The position numbers and the translations under genes are program-made. From Marivivens donghaensis (lineage in GTDB: Bacteria > Pseudomonadota > Alphaproteobacteria > Rhodobacterales > Rhodobacteraceae), in NCBI RefSeq assembly GCF_030410045.1, contig NZ_JAUFRA010000005.1, forward strand, positions 186,001-250,000: a stretch of 64,000 nucleotides of DNA. The letters are read 5' to 3'. Below the pieces are notes generated by a model. It worked only from the letters and a program-made list of their open reading frames with translations. It made no database searches and had not been told where the DNA came from. How positions within the stretch are numbered: the stretch's first letter is position 1; each line of letters opens with the position of its first letter. Below are positions 26,004-34,548 of this stretch, piece by piece.

Positions 26004-26632
26004 TGGCGCACCTCCACCACGGGAATATCAGGCACCTCGCCCGCGTTGAAATTCGCAGCCGAGATGCGGATCGCGTCCGTGTCAAACCGCACAGGCACGT
26101 CGAATTCAAAGCCCGCACGGATGTCCACCCCAATGTCTGGCGGATGGGCAAAAGTGATCTCTCCGTTCGTGTAATCGACGGTGTAGTCGATGCTTTCTTG
26201 CTGGGGGATATTGCCCAGCGTCACCAGCACCGTGCCAAGGACGGGTTTCGTGATCGGACGCTCATAGCTGCCCGCGCCAGAGGTGTAGAGCTTGCGCAGG
26301 GCAAAGGTCGATGTGACCTCATCCCCGATGCCAAGCAGTTGGTCGATGCCAGAAGGCGCACGCGAGGGGGCGCAGGATTTGTAGTCGGCCCAGTCCTTCC
26401 AACGAAAGCCATAGAGCTGCCCTTTGCGGCCCTCAAAAAACGCGATCAGCGCGTCGATATCATCCATCGACCGCAGGCCCAGCCCAGCGTCATAGCGCCT
26501 ACGCGAATGGGCCCACGGCGCGTTGCGTTCCTCGTGACCATTGGCGAGCGTGACGATTTCGGTGCGCCGTTCTGGACCGCCGACAGAGCCGAACGACAGC
26601 GAGACGGGAAAGCGGATATCATGGAACCCCAT
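26000..26632 (-). CDS. GTA g12 distal tail protein (DUF2460)
   Basis: 210 residues, beginning MGFHDIRFPVSLSFGSVGGPERRTEIVTL, the DUF2460 opening. Conserved ALIAFFEGRKGQLYGFRWKDWADY follows. ATG 26632 is fixed by AAGGAGG 6 bases upstream; the longer frame overlapping g11 is not used. Confidence 0.92.
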   Translation of the reverse strand: MGFHDIRFPVSLSFGSVGGPERRTEIVTLANGHEERNAPWAHSRRRYDAGLGLRSMDDIDALIAFFEGRKGQLYGFRWKDWADYKSCAPSRAPSGIDQLLGIGDEVTSTFALRKLYTSGAGSYERPITKPVLGTVLVTLGNIPQQESIDYTVDYTNGEITFAHPPDIGVDIRAGFEFDVPVRFDTDAIRISAANFNAGEVPDIPVVEVRQ

Positions 26633-26642
26633 TGTGGCCTCC

Positions 26643-27302
26643 TTAGCGATTGCGTTGGCCACGGCTCATCACCCGCGACATTTGCGCGGCGATCTGGCTC
26701 TGGCTGCGTTGGAACCCCTGCACGTCGGGGGTGGTGATGTTCATCGTGACGTGGACCGTGCCGCCCCCCTGCGCCTGAACGCCCAGACGACCATCTGCGG
26801 AACGGGTCAGCGGCATGATCGCCTCTGGACCTGCCTCACCCATGAGGCCCGTGGCGCCGCGCATGGGGAATGTGGTCGGGCTGGTGACGACGCCGCCTTT
26901 GGCAAAGGGCATGACGCGGCCTTGGGTAAAGGCACCGCCCTGCGCGTAGGGCATGATCGACGACACAAGCGCGTTCAGCCCACCCGCGAGCATCCCGCCG
27001 AAATGATCGGTTACGGGCTTCATCGCGGCGTTGTAGACCGTGTTCGACATCGCCTTGCCCAGGGAGGACAGCGCGTCCGAGAGTTTCATACCGTCAAAGA
27101 CCACGCCATCAAAGGCCTTGCGCAGCCCACGCGAAAACCCCGCATCCAGATTACCCAGATCGCGGGTCGTATCGCCCAAGGTTTGGCGGATATCGCGCAG
27201 TTGCGCATCAAAGGCGGCGGTCATCGTGGACGCCTCGCCCATGCTGGTTTCCAGCGATGAAAGCTGCGTGTCCAGATCATCCAAGCGGTCGAAATCGCTC
27301 AT
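26643..27302 (-). CDS. GTA g11 tape measure protein
   Basis: 219 residues, far shorter than in long-tailed phages, which fits the short GTA tail. Residues 1-60 are helical; the middle is Gly/Ala-rich hydrophobic (AMKPVTDHFGGMLAGGLNALVSS). The end carries the tape-measure-type segment FAKGGVVTSPTTFPM and GLMGEAGPEAIMPLTR. It sets tail length. ATGA overlap with g10.1. Confidence 0.92.
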   Translation of the reverse strand: MSDFDRLDDLDTQLSSLETSMGEASTMTAAFDAQLRDIRQTLGDTTRDLGNLDAGFSRGLRKAFDGVVFDGMKLSDALSSLGKAMSNTVYNAAMKPVTDHFGGMLAGGLNALVSSIMPYAQGGAFTQGRVMPFAKGGVVTSPTTFPMRGATGLMGEAGPEAIMPLTRSADGRLGVQAQGGGTVHVTMNITTPDVQGFQRSQSQIAAQMSRVMSRGQRNR

Positions 27303-27484
27303 CTCGTGGTCCTTTCGTCAGGATAAAGGGAGGCCAGTTCGGCCAATCGGGCGCGGCCCATGGCGGGCGATGCAGCATCCAGCCCCGCGATGAGCAGGAG
27401 CTCTGCTGGCGTCAGCGCCCAAAATTCGCGCGGGGACAGGCGCAAACCGCGCAGGCCCAACCGCATCAGACCCGCCCAGTCCAT
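27299..27484 (-). CDS. GTA g10.1 tail assembly chaperone-like protein
   Basis: 61 residues, beginning MDWAGLMRLGLRGLRLSPREFWALTPAEL, the pattern of small tail-assembly proteins (DUF2376-like) after g10. The PREFWALTPAEL segment is the recognisable part. It starts directly after the g10 stop. Confidence 0.85.
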   Translation of the reverse strand: MDWAGLMRLGLRGLRLSPREFWALTPAELLLIAGLDAASPAMGRARLAELASLYPDERTTR

Positions 27485-27799
27485 TCAGGCCACCGGCGTG
27501 AACGCGCGGGCGAGCATGAGGGCCGCAGCCTGTGCCGCCCCCACGGGTCCGCCCGCGATATCGGCGGTGAGGAGGTCGGCGCTGCTGCCGCTCCACCCGC
27601 CCCCACGCAGGCCCGCAACGCACAAGGCCAACACATCGCGCGAAGAAAACGCGCCCGTGTCAAAGCGGTCGATCAAGTCGATCAGGGTTCCGGTCTGCAA
27701 CTCTGCCTCAAGTTCAGCCAGCGCGCCGAGCGTCAGTTTGCACGGGTATGCGGTGCCGTTGAGGGTCAGGGTCACTTCGCCTGCATGGGGGTTCGCCAT
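27485..27799 (-). CDS. GTA g10 tail assembly protein
   Basis: 104 residues, beginning MANPHAGEVTLTLNGTAYPCKLTLGALAELEAEL, typical of the GTA gp10 family. By position, between the major tail protein and the tape measure, g10 and g10.1 correspond to the tail-assembly chaperones of siphophages. The start overlaps the g9 stop (TGATG). Confidence 0.88.
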   Translation of the reverse strand: MANPHAGEVTLTLNGTAYPCKLTLGALAELEAELQTGTLIDLIDRFDTGAFSSRDVLALCVAGLRGGGWSGSSADLLTADIAGGPVGAAQAAALMLARAFTPVA

Positions 27800-28215
27800 C
27801 AGACAGCCGCCGTAAAGGTCAACGCACCCGCAGAGGCGAGCGAAAGCTCATAGGTCGCCTCGCCGTTATGAGTACCTGCGTATTCGATGGCGGTGATTTG
27901 GAACGGGCCTTCGATGGTGCCGAAATCGGGGATGATCACCTGAAAATCGGGCATCTGACCATCGAAAAAGATCTGGCGGGCGCGTTCGTCGGTGGCGTCA
28001 TCTTTGAACACGCCAGAGCCAGAGAGGCTCGCCGAACGGACACCAGCGCCCGCAAGGAGTTCGCGCCAGCCGCCTTGGCTGTCGAGGTTCGTCACATCCA
28101 CGGTTTCCGCGTTGAAACTGATGCGCGTGGCCCGCAGGCCAGCGGTGGTTTGGAACTGACCGTCGCCAGTCATGTCCATCTTGATCAATAGGTCTTTGCC
28201 GTTTTGGGCTGCCAT
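27799..28215 (-). CDS. GTA g9 major tail protein
   Basis: 138 residues, beginning MAAQNGKDLLIKMDMTGDGQFQTTAGLRATRISFN, matching GTA major tail (tube) proteins. The beta-rich body ends with NGEATYELSLASAGALTF. It forms the stacked hexameric tail tube. GGAGAAAT precedes the ATG. Confidence 0.93.
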   Translation of the reverse strand: MAAQNGKDLLIKMDMTGDGQFQTTAGLRATRISFNAETVDVTNLDSQGGWRELLAGAGVRSASLSGSGVFKDDATDERARQIFFDGQMPDFQVIIPDFGTIEGPFQITAIEYAGTHNGEATYELSLASAGALTFTAAV

Positions 28216-28238
28216 GGGATTTCTCCTGTCGTGAGGGG

Positions 28239-28634
28239 TCAGAGGTCTTCGACGCGGGCGCGGAAGATCAGGGTGATTTGGCGGATGCTGCTGCCATCCA
28301 CGCGGGACGCGTTCGCCCGCAGAAAATTCAGCGCAACGATGCGGCCACGGGTGAGCGTCAGTGTCGTATCAAGGAGCGCATCAGACACCTTTGCAGCGGC
28401 CAGTTTCGCGGCGGCAAAGCCTGCGGTCTCCGTGGCGATCGTGACGCTGAAATCATGATCCGCCCCGTGGCCCGTTTGATCAGAGCGATCCTTGACCACC
28501 TCGGGACCGAGCGTGATGTAGAGCGCGGGCAGCGTGCCTGTGGGCAGCGCGTCATAGACGGGCGTGTCGGTGATCTGGTCGGTGAGCCTTGCGTAGACCG
28601 CCGATTGCAGCGCGGCAGAGAGGGCGTAGGTCAT
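28239..28634 (-). CDS. GTA g8 tail terminator / completion protein (DUF3168)
   Basis: 131 residues with the DUF3168 pattern: an N-terminal helix (ALSAALQSAVYARLT), PVYDALPTGTLPALYITLG, and a C-terminal beta strand RQITLIFRARVED. It caps the tail tube where it meets the head. ATGA overlap with g7. Confidence 0.9.
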   Translation of the reverse strand: MTYALSAALQSAVYARLTDQITDTPVYDALPTGTLPALYITLGPEVVKDRSDQTGHGADHDFSVTIATETAGFAAAKLAAAKVSDALLDTTLTLTRGRIVALNFLRANASRVDGSSIRQITLIFRARVEDL

Positions 28635-28969
28635 ACGGCGACCTCCTCTGTCACATAGCAGGTCAGGAACCGCGCATCCACGTCGCGTTCCACCACCGCA
28701 TCAATCGCAAAGAGGCGTGTATCAGCACGGAACCGCTGTTCAGGGCGCGGGCGCGAAGGCGATCCGATGGGGGCGGCACGCACGGTCATGGTGAACCGTG
28801 ATTTCGACAGAGGGACCGCGACGCCCGACCCTTCGGCACCTGTACGGGCCTTCACCTCGGCCCAGAGCGTGCCCATGGGTTGCCAGTCGATGCTGTAGCC
28901 ACCTGCCCCGTCCGCCACACGGATCGGCGTTTCGAGCGTGAGTTTGCGCGAAAGGATCGGCAGGGTCAT
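28631..28969 (-). CDS. GTA g7 head-tail joining (stopper) protein
   Basis: 112 residues. The pattern LTLETPIRVADGAGGYSIDWQPMGTLWAEV is typical of phage head-tail adaptor proteins (HK97 gp7 / SPP1 gp16 class). It closes the portal channel after packaging. ATGA overlap with g6. Confidence 0.9.
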   Translation of the reverse strand: MTLPILSRKLTLETPIRVADGAGGYSIDWQPMGTLWAEVKARTGAEGSGVAVPLSKSRFTMTVRAAPIGSPSRPRPEQRFRADTRLFAIDAVVERDVDARFLTCYVTEEVAV

Positions 28970-29559
28970 TCCATGCCTCCCAACCGCAGGGTGCGATAGC
29001 GTTCCACGAGCGAGGCCACCATCGGCGGCATCAGGTCACGACCAGCGGTTTCGCCGTGGCGGAAGTCGTAGAAGTGGGCAGCGAGCATGAGGACGGCTTG
29101 GGCCAGGTCATCGGGGATGTCGGACCAGTTCGGGCCATAGCCTGCCACGAAATTCATCCGCGCAGAGCCGCCCGTTGCGATCATAGGCAAGGCCAGACCC
29201 AGCGCCACGAGGCGCGGACGATGGAGGTCAGCGACCAGCACCCACGACGACTGCGACACGGGCGTTTCAGCCCCCAGACGGTCGATCAAGGTCAGCGATG
29301 TGACGGCAGAGACAGGCCCCACAGGGAGCACCGCGTCAGAGGTCGACCGCCAGCGATAAACCGTCCAGCTAAAGTCGCGCTGGATCAGGATTTTCCCTGT
29401 GCGGGCCTCAATCGCGGCAAGGGCCGCACGGAGCGCCGCGACCAGCACGCCGTCTTGCAAACCATCGTCGGCAAAGCCCGACCCCAGTCGCAAATGGTCT
29501 TTGAATTCAGCGACCGGAAGCGCCGCGAGGGGCGCCGTGGTCTGTTCGACTAACATCAT
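28966..29559 (-). CDS. GTA g6 head-tail connector (adaptor) protein
   Basis: 197 residues with the gp6-type head-tail connector layout: LPVAEFKDHLRL near the start, AALAAIEARTGKIL, and a C-terminal helix LAQAVLMLAAHFYDFR. It forms the ring under the portal. ATG 29559 has GGAGAG upstream. 132 bases, including a hairpin, separate it from the capsid gene. Confidence 0.91.
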   Translation of the reverse strand: MMLVEQTTAPLAALPVAEFKDHLRLGSGFADDGLQDGVLVAALRAALAAIEARTGKILIQRDFSWTVYRWRSTSDAVLPVGPVSAVTSLTLIDRLGAETPVSQSSWVLVADLHRPRLVALGLALPMIATGGSARMNFVAGYGPNWSDIPDDLAQAVLMLAAHFYDFRHGETAGRDLMPPMVASLVERYRTLRLGGME

Positions 29560-29659
29560 CACATCTCTCCGAAATTCCGGTCGGTTGAGGTCCGCGCGGT
29601 CACTGGCCCTTCTCGGGCGGGGACATGCTAGCGGGGTCAGTTGCCCCGCGCGGACCGTG

Positions 29660-29677
29660 GGGCGGCCTCCGCCGCCC
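29660..29677 (-). other. Hairpin between capsid g5 and connector g6
   Basis: GGGCGGC-GGAG-GCCGCCC (7-bp stem, 4-base loop) with no T run after it. It lies in the only sizeable gap within the structural genes after g3. It may protect the capsid message 3' end or reduce read-through, so that capsid is made in excess; both are inferences. Confidence 0.5.
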
Positions 29678-29691
29678 GTGGATCAGCCCGC

Positions 29692-30873
29692 TTAGGCGGT
29701 GCCGAATTTCAGCAGTTTGATCGCGTTAAAGTCGCTCACCGCGCCGCCCACACGTTTGGTCGCGTAGAACAGAACATGCGGTTTCGCAGAGAACGGATCG
29801 CGCAGCACGCGCACGTCAGGGCGTTCGGCGATGGTGTAGCCGTTGGCAAAGTCACCAAAGGCAATCGCCATTGCGTCCGCCGCCACATCTGGCATGTCCT
29901 CAGCGATGAGCACAGGATAACCCATGAGACGCGCGGGTTCGCCTTGGCTCAGGCCATCGGACTAGAGGAAACGACCGTCGGCGTCTTTGAGTTTGCGGAC
30001 GGTGCCCGCGGTTTTGGAGTTCATCACAAAGGTCGCGTTGGCGCGGTATTCAGCACCCAGCGCATAGACCAGTTCGATGATCGGATCGCCGTCATCAATC
30101 GCGCCAGCGGTGCCCGTGACCACGTAACCGATGTTGCCCCAGGTCCAGATCATCTCGTCCACGGTCGGGTAGTCGAGGAAACCCTTGGGCTTGTCCACGC
30201 CGTCACCGTTCACGAACGCGGACGCCTCAGAACGGGCGAATTTGTCGGCAATACGGCCTGCGAGCCAGCCTTCGATGTCAAAGGCGCTGTCGTCGAGGAG
30301 TCGTTGAGAAATCTTCGGCATGGCCGAGAGTTCGTTGACGGGAATGGTGATGCGGTCGATCTGCGGGGTGGCCGTCTCGGACAGGTTCGCGGCCTCATTC
30401 GCCCAGCCAGAGCCCATCTCTGTGTGGTCGATCAGCACGTCATAAGAGGTCGATTCAACGGTCACGATGTTGGCAATTGCGCGGATTGATGCGGTCGCGG
30501 TGAGCGCCGATTTGATCGTGTCAGAGGTCTGCGGATCAACGAGGTAGCCACCGTCTGCCGCCACGGCGGTCGACATCGCCTTGCCTTCAAGCGGCAAGTC
30601 ACGAAGGCCCTCATCCTCGCCCGAACGGAGGTAGGCGGCAAAGGCTTTTTGGTGCGGGGCCTCGATCATCTCAGCGCCCGAAAGCGCGGGGCGCGACGCC
30701 ATCAGGGATTTACGGTCATATTTGGTCATGCGGTCTTCCTGCTGCTGAAGTTTGGCGTGAACGCCGTTAGAAAACTGTTTGAATTCGCTTACGAAATCGG
30801 TGATCGCCGATTTCAGGTCTTGGACCGGAGACATGTCTTCTCCGGCCCGAGGAGTGGCCTCGGGTTTGGTCAT
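29692..30873 (-). pseudogene. GTA g5 major capsid protein with in-frame amber codon
   Basis: HK97-type capsid: a delta-like coiled-coil N-terminus (residues 15-55), cleaved by g4 in homologues, then the capsid fold (VAADGGYLVDPQTSD, NGDGVDKPKGFLDY). Codon 304 is TAG (29962-29964). Reading on in the same frame gives SDGLSQGEPARL then MGYPVLIAEDMPDV to a normal C-terminus at residue 393. From memory the R. capsulatus protein reads DGRFLWSDGL here, so TGG changed to TAG. The truncated product would lack the last ~90 residues. There is no frame change, no second lesion, and no ribosome site before the internal ATG. GAGAGGACC precedes the gene start. Confidence 0.93.
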
Positions 30874-30897
30874 TTTCGGTCCTCTCGGATGGGTCGG

Positions 30898-31431
30898 TTA
30901 GTCGGGGATCAGCGCGGCTCTCGCCTGCCGAAACGCATCGGCCAGATCGCGAAGATCAGTGGTCAGCGCATCGTCGGATTTACCAGCAACGCGCGCCTCG
31001 GGCAGCATCGGAAAGGTGACGAGCGACACTTCCCACAGCTCCACCTCGGTCAAGAGGCGCTGGCCGTGGTTGGTTTTCGTGGATTTCACCGTGCGATAGC
31101 CGATGGAAAGCCCGTCAATGGCGCCCGCTGCGATCAGCGCAGCCGCCTCGCGGCCCTTTTCGACATCGGTGAGGATGCGGCCTTTGACCCAGAGGCCACG
31201 GTCGTCCTCCCGGATTTCGTCCCAGATGCCGATGGGCTGCGCGGGGTCATGTTGCCAGAGCATTTTCACGCCCGACCGTTTCGCCAGCGACGCAGCATAG
31301 GCGCCACGGGCGACCACATCGTTGCCCTGATCGACAGCATCAAAGAGGGATGCGTAGCCTTCGATGATATGGCCATCTTTTAGCGCAATATCACCCGATA
31401 AACGGCTGAATTTATGTTCTAATTCCATCAT
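30898..31431 (-). CDS. GTA g4 prohead protease (HK97 family)
   Basis: 177 residues. His61 in MLWQHDPAQPIG and Ser109 in GAIDGLSIGYR are the expected catalytic pair of the caudoviral prohead serine protease. LLTEVELWEVSLVTFPMLPEARV is the conserved C-terminal part. It would remove the capsid N-terminal segment. It starts two bases past the g3.5 TAG stop, with AGGA upstream. Confidence 0.94.
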   Translation of the reverse strand: MMELEHKFSRLSGDIALKDGHIIEGYASLFDAVDQGNDVVARGAYAASLAKRSGVKMLWQHDPAQPIGIWDEIREDDRGLWVKGRILTDVEKGREAAALIAAGAIDGLSIGYRTVKSTKTNHGQRLLTEVELWEVSLVTFPMLPEARVAGKSDDALTTDLRDLADAFRQARAALIPD

Positions 31432-31432
31432 T

Positions 31433-31621
31433 CTATCCTGTCACAATGCGGATGAGTTCCAGCCCAGAGATCAGCGCGAAGGACGCGATAACCAGCCACA
31501 AGAGGCCTTCGACTTTGGCCACTATGGCCTCAATTCGGCTCAGGCGGGCTTCGAGTTGAGCGAACCAAAAGTCGTTCACGGGGGCGGAGCGATTGGGGAG
31601 CGGCACGATGTTATCCTGCAT
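31433..31621 (-). CDS. GTA g3.5 small membrane-segment protein
   Basis: 62 residues from ATG 31621 (GAGG upstream), inside the end of the portal gene. Residues 1-35 are polar with a short amphipathic helix (EARLSRIEAIVAKVEGL), followed by one hydrophobic helix (LLWLVIASFALISGLELI). The function of this GTA protein is not known. It ends with TAG, showing that TAG works as a stop in this genome. Confidence 0.82.
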   Translation of the reverse strand: MQDNIVPLPNRSAPVNDFWFAQLEARLSRIEAIVAKVEGLLWLVIASFALISGLELIRIVTG

Positions 31622-32789
31622 CGCCGACCTCAATCGCGGGCAGGCCCAAGAGCGCCCGTTTTTCCGCCGCCGTCAGAAAGGTTGCATCGCCCACACGCCG
31701 CCATGCGGCCTCGCGTTCGGTGGCGAGTGCGGGGATCTGGTCGAGGTCGGGGCGCAGGTCGATCCGTTCGCCCGTAAAATCCGACAGCCAATCGGCAATG
31801 ACAGAGGTCACGCGGGTGGCGAGCGGTAGGACGGTCAGGCGATAAAACGCGCGGTTGGCCTCTTGGTAATTGGCGTAGGTCGCGTCACCAGGGATACCGA
31901 GCAGCATCGGCGGCACGCCAAAGGCAATCGCGATCTCGCGGGCGGCGGCCTCTTTGGTTTTCTGGAACTCCATATCCGAGGGGCTAAAGCCCATCGGTTT
32001 CCAGTCCAGCCCACCCTCTAGCAACATCGGACGGCCTGCATTTCGCGCGCCTTGGTGCATGGTTTCCATCTCGTGCAAGAGGCGGTCGTATTGGTCACTG
32101 CTGAGGCTGCCCTGACCGTCCGCCCCTTTGTAGACAATCGCGCCAGACGGACGCGCCGCATTATCAAGGAGCGCCTTTGACCAGTTCGACGCCGCGTTAT
32201 GCACGTCGATGGCAGAGGCCGCGGCCTCGAGCGGGGAAAACCCGTAGTGGTCGTTTTGCGGGTGGAAGGATTTGATATGGCAGATCGGGCTTGCACCCTC
32301 GCCCACGGTGAAACGGTGTTTCTTGCCCGCGACGGTGTAGTCGTAGCCGATGGGCCAGCCGTCCGCGCCTTGGACGATGGACATACGTTCGGGGCGCAGG
32401 GCGTGGAGTTCCACGGGGAGGCTGCCATCGCCCACGGCCTCTAGATACGCGTCGCCCGATAGGAGGAGGTAGCCATAGACCGCCTCGAGCAGTTCAGCGC
32501 GGCCTTGGGCTGCGTTCGGACGGGCGAGGAGGTCAGCAACAGGATGCGCGTCATAGCGGCGGTCGCGGTCTTGCAGGATCAAGGGCAGCGCGGCGGCAGC
32601 CTCTGCGATCATGCGCACCGCACGAAACCCCACAGGATTGCGGGTAAAGCCCGATTTGGTCAGCGTCACCGTATCGCGGGCGGACCAGACAGCGCGGCCA
32701 GCGCCCATCGCCAGCACCTTGCCCGTGGCCGAGGCTTTGGCCTCAACAGGGGCGTCCTGCGCCGTGCCACGCTTTAGAAAGTCAAACAT
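31611..32789 (-). CDS. GTA g3 portal protein (HK97 family)
   Basis: 392 residues. Conserved portal features: NPVGFRAVRMIAEAAAALPL, LLARPNAAQGRAELLEAVYGYLLLSGDAYLE, FHPQNDHYGFSPLEAAASAI, and FGVPPMLLGIPGDATYANYQEANRAFYRLTVLP. It forms the dodecameric ring through which DNA is packed and released. The ATG follows AAGGAGCG. Confidence 0.95.
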   Translation of the reverse strand: MFDFLKRGTAQDAPVEAKASATGKVLAMGAGRAVWSARDTVTLTKSGFTRNPVGFRAVRMIAEAAAALPLILQDRDRRYDAHPVADLLARPNAAQGRAELLEAVYGYLLLSGDAYLEAVGDGSLPVELHALRPERMSIVQGADGWPIGYDYTVAGKKHRFTVGEGASPICHIKSFHPQNDHYGFSPLEAAASAIDVHNAASNWSKALLDNAARPSGAIVYKGADGQGSLSSDQYDRLLHEMETMHQGARNAGRPMLLEGGLDWKPMGFSPSDMEFQKTKEAAAREIAIAFGVPPMLLGIPGDATYANYQEANRAFYRLTVLPLATRVTSVIADWLSDFTGERIDLRPDLDQIPALATEREAAWRRVGDATFLTAAEKRALLGLPAIEVGDAG

Positions 32790-32894
32790 CCATCGCTCCT
32801 TCGTTTCAGCCCCAATTGCGTCGTTGGAGCCAATATGCAGGAAAGGTGTTCACATCCCCCCAACGCAGCGTGCGCAGGGGGGCGCAACAGGGCG

Positions 32895-34268
32895 TCAAAG
32901 GTGACGCACACGGGGGGCTTGCCATGTTGCGGCGGGGGCAATCATCAGATCAAAGAGCGCCCAAACGAGGGCGTCGACTCGATCAGGAGAGCCCTGCCCC
33001 TGAAACCCATTGGCGGTCATCAGGCACATCTGATCCTCTAGCGCCCCCAAGGCACGCCCATGATGCACCCGCCCCTGTTCGTAGAGGGCAGCCACGGGTT
33101 CAGCGCGGGCAACCTTGCCCTTTGACGCACGAACGGGGCGATACGGGACAAGAGGGTCGATCTGGCGAACGACCTCTTCGACCAGAGCGCCGCCTTGGTT
33201 CACCTCGGCCACCATACGGTCGGCCCCATGACGGTGGAGCGCATCTACCGCCGCCTGCGCCCATTGCGACGGTGACGCTGCAGAGACGGTCGCGTCCTCA
33301 ATCACATAGGCACGCCAGTTTTGCGGCGGGCCATCGGTGACAACGCCGGCCACGATGATCCCGCAGTCGTCTGACCCCTTATGCCCCGTGACAGGCGGAT
33401 CGACGGCGACGACAACGCGTTCGCACTGCGGAATACGATCCACCCGCGAGGTTTCGAGCATCTGCGAGGTCCAGAGCGCCCCTTCGGCATCAGCCAAGAG
33501 CACGCCGTCCAATTCCTGTCGACCAAGCCGAGTGCCCGCATAGCGGCGCTGCACCTCGTCCAAAAACCCAGCGGCGAGGTTCGCACGGTTGGCAGAGGTC
33601 GGCGCGTGGGTGACGACCGTGCTATCGCGGTCGAGTATGCCCCGCAGCACTGACGCATTGCGCGGCGTGGTCGTCACACATGCCCGTGGATCATCGCCCA
33701 GACGCAGGCCAAACTGGATCATGTCCCATGTTTCCTGCCCCTTTTTCCATTTCGCGACCTCATCCGCCCAAACGGCATCGAACTGGGGTCCACGCAGGCT
33801 CTCTGGGTCAAAGGCGGAAAAGACCTGCGCGATGGCACCGTTGGGCCATTGCAGCATCTTGCGACCTGCGATCCATGTGGGGCGACGGTCGGGGGGCGAA
33901 CAGGCCATGATCCCGCTGTCGCCAAAGATCATCACCTCGCGGGCCTGATCGTAAGTCTCTCCGACGATGGCGACACGGGCGGCGCGGCCTTTGTCCATCG
34001 GGCGCGAGCCTTCGATTTGGGACCTCACCCATTCGGCCCCTGCCCGCGTTTTGCCAGCCCCCCGCCCGCCAAGGATCACCCAAGTGCGCCAATCGCCTGA
34101 TGGCGGCACCTGATGGTCCAAGGCCCAGAAGTCGAACAAAAAGGGCAGAGCGCGAAGCTCTGCCTGTGTGAGTTTATTCAGAAACTCCGTCTGCTCTGTG
34201 GGCGTTCCTGATGCGATCAAGTCTGCACCCGAGCGACACCCGCACGGCGTCAAAGTCGATTTCTCCAT
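32895..34268 (-). CDS. GTA g2 terminase large subunit
   Basis: 457 residues. The ATPase has Walker A GGRGAGKT (residues 67-74) and Walker B FDAVWADE (about 163-170). The nuclease domain carries VVAVDPPVTGHKGSDDCGI and further Asp residues. It drives DNA into the capsid; GTA terminases pack without strict sequence choice. The start is ATG 34268, with GAGGG upstream, inside g1 (95-base overlap); the open frame to 34349 is not needed. Confidence 0.94.
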   Translation of the reverse strand: MEKSTLTPCGCRSGADLIASGTPTEQTEFLNKLTQAELRALPFLFDFWALDHQVPPSGDWRTWVILGGRGAGKTRAGAEWVRSQIEGSRPMDKGRAARVAIVGETYDQAREVMIFGDSGIMACSPPDRRPTWIAGRKMLQWPNGAIAQVFSAFDPESLRGPQFDAVWADEVAKWKKGQETWDMIQFGLRLGDDPRACVTTTPRNASVLRGILDRDSTVVTHAPTSANRANLAAGFLDEVQRRYAGTRLGRQELDGVLLADAEGALWTSQMLETSRVDRIPQCERVVVAVDPPVTGHKGSDDCGIIVAGVVTDGPPQNWRAYVIEDATVSAASPSQWAQAAVDALHRHGADRMVAEVNQGGALVEEVVRQIDPLVPYRPVRASKGKVARAEPVAALYEQGRVHHGRALGALEDQMCLMTANGFQGQGSPDRVDALVWALFDLMIAPAATWQAPRVRHL

Positions 34269-34503
34269 TCTCTGGACCCTCTTTGTATTTGTCGTGGAAT
34301 GCCTCTTCGGCTTTGCGGACCCGCACGAACATCTCTTGCAAAACAGCAAGCTGTGCGGTGGCCTTTTTCGGCGCGTCGGTGTTGCCGACCTCTGCCTCTG
34401 CGATCAATTCATGCAGCAGTTTCAAGGTGCTGTCGTAGACCTCGCTCACCTCTGAGAGGCGTGATCGCTTTTGGTCTGCCTGTTGTTGGTCCCGATTTAT
34501 CAT
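34174..34503 (-). CDS. GTA g1 small terminase-like protein
   Basis: 109 residues, mostly helical, with a conserved-looking core STLKLLHELIAEAEV and TAQLAVLQEMFVRVRKAEEAFHDKY. In R. capsulatus g1 is essential and has been identified as a small terminase. First gene of the cluster; TAGGGA precedes the ATG, and the gene overlaps g2. Confidence 0.85.
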   Translation of the reverse strand: MINRDQQQADQKRSRLSEVSEVYDSTLKLLHELIAEAEVGNTDAPKKATAQLAVLQEMFVRVRKAEEAFHDKYKEGPENGEIDFDAVRVSLGCRLDRIRNAHRADGVSE

Positions 34504-34548
34504 TGGTTGTTCCCTATCGGTTGCCCCGCCAGATCGAGAAACGACAAA
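34504..34548 (-). promoter_or_regulatory. Short region before GTA g1
   Basis: Only 45 bases separate the mltG terminator from the g1 start. I could not find a clear -35/-10 pair, as expected if GTA transcription depends on a special activator (GafA in R. capsulatus). The promoter may partly overlap the terminator. Confidence 0.35.

Larger units (their letters stand above)
20867..34503 (-). mobile_element. Gene transfer agent (RcGTA-type) structural cluster
   Basis: Seventeen genes on one strand in the order known for R. capsulatus: g1, terminase, portal, g3.5, protease, capsid, g6, g7, g8, g9, g10, g10.1, g11, g12, g13, g14, g15. GTAs are domesticated prophage-derived particles that package random host DNA. 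No integrase, replication or lysis gene is present within it, as expected for a GTA rather than a prophage. Junctions are mostly ATGA or TGATG overlaps. The cluster begins just after the mltG terminator. Its only visible lesion is the amber codon in g5. Confidence 0.95.

Noticed and set aside
29692..29925. Separate 77-residue gene after the capsid fragment
   Set aside because: It is the conserved C-terminus of the capsid in the same frame, with no ribosome site before its ATG.
20867..34503. Ordinary prophage
   Set aside because: No integrase, repressor, replication or lysis genes, no flanking repeats seen, and gene order matches the R. capsulatus GTA.
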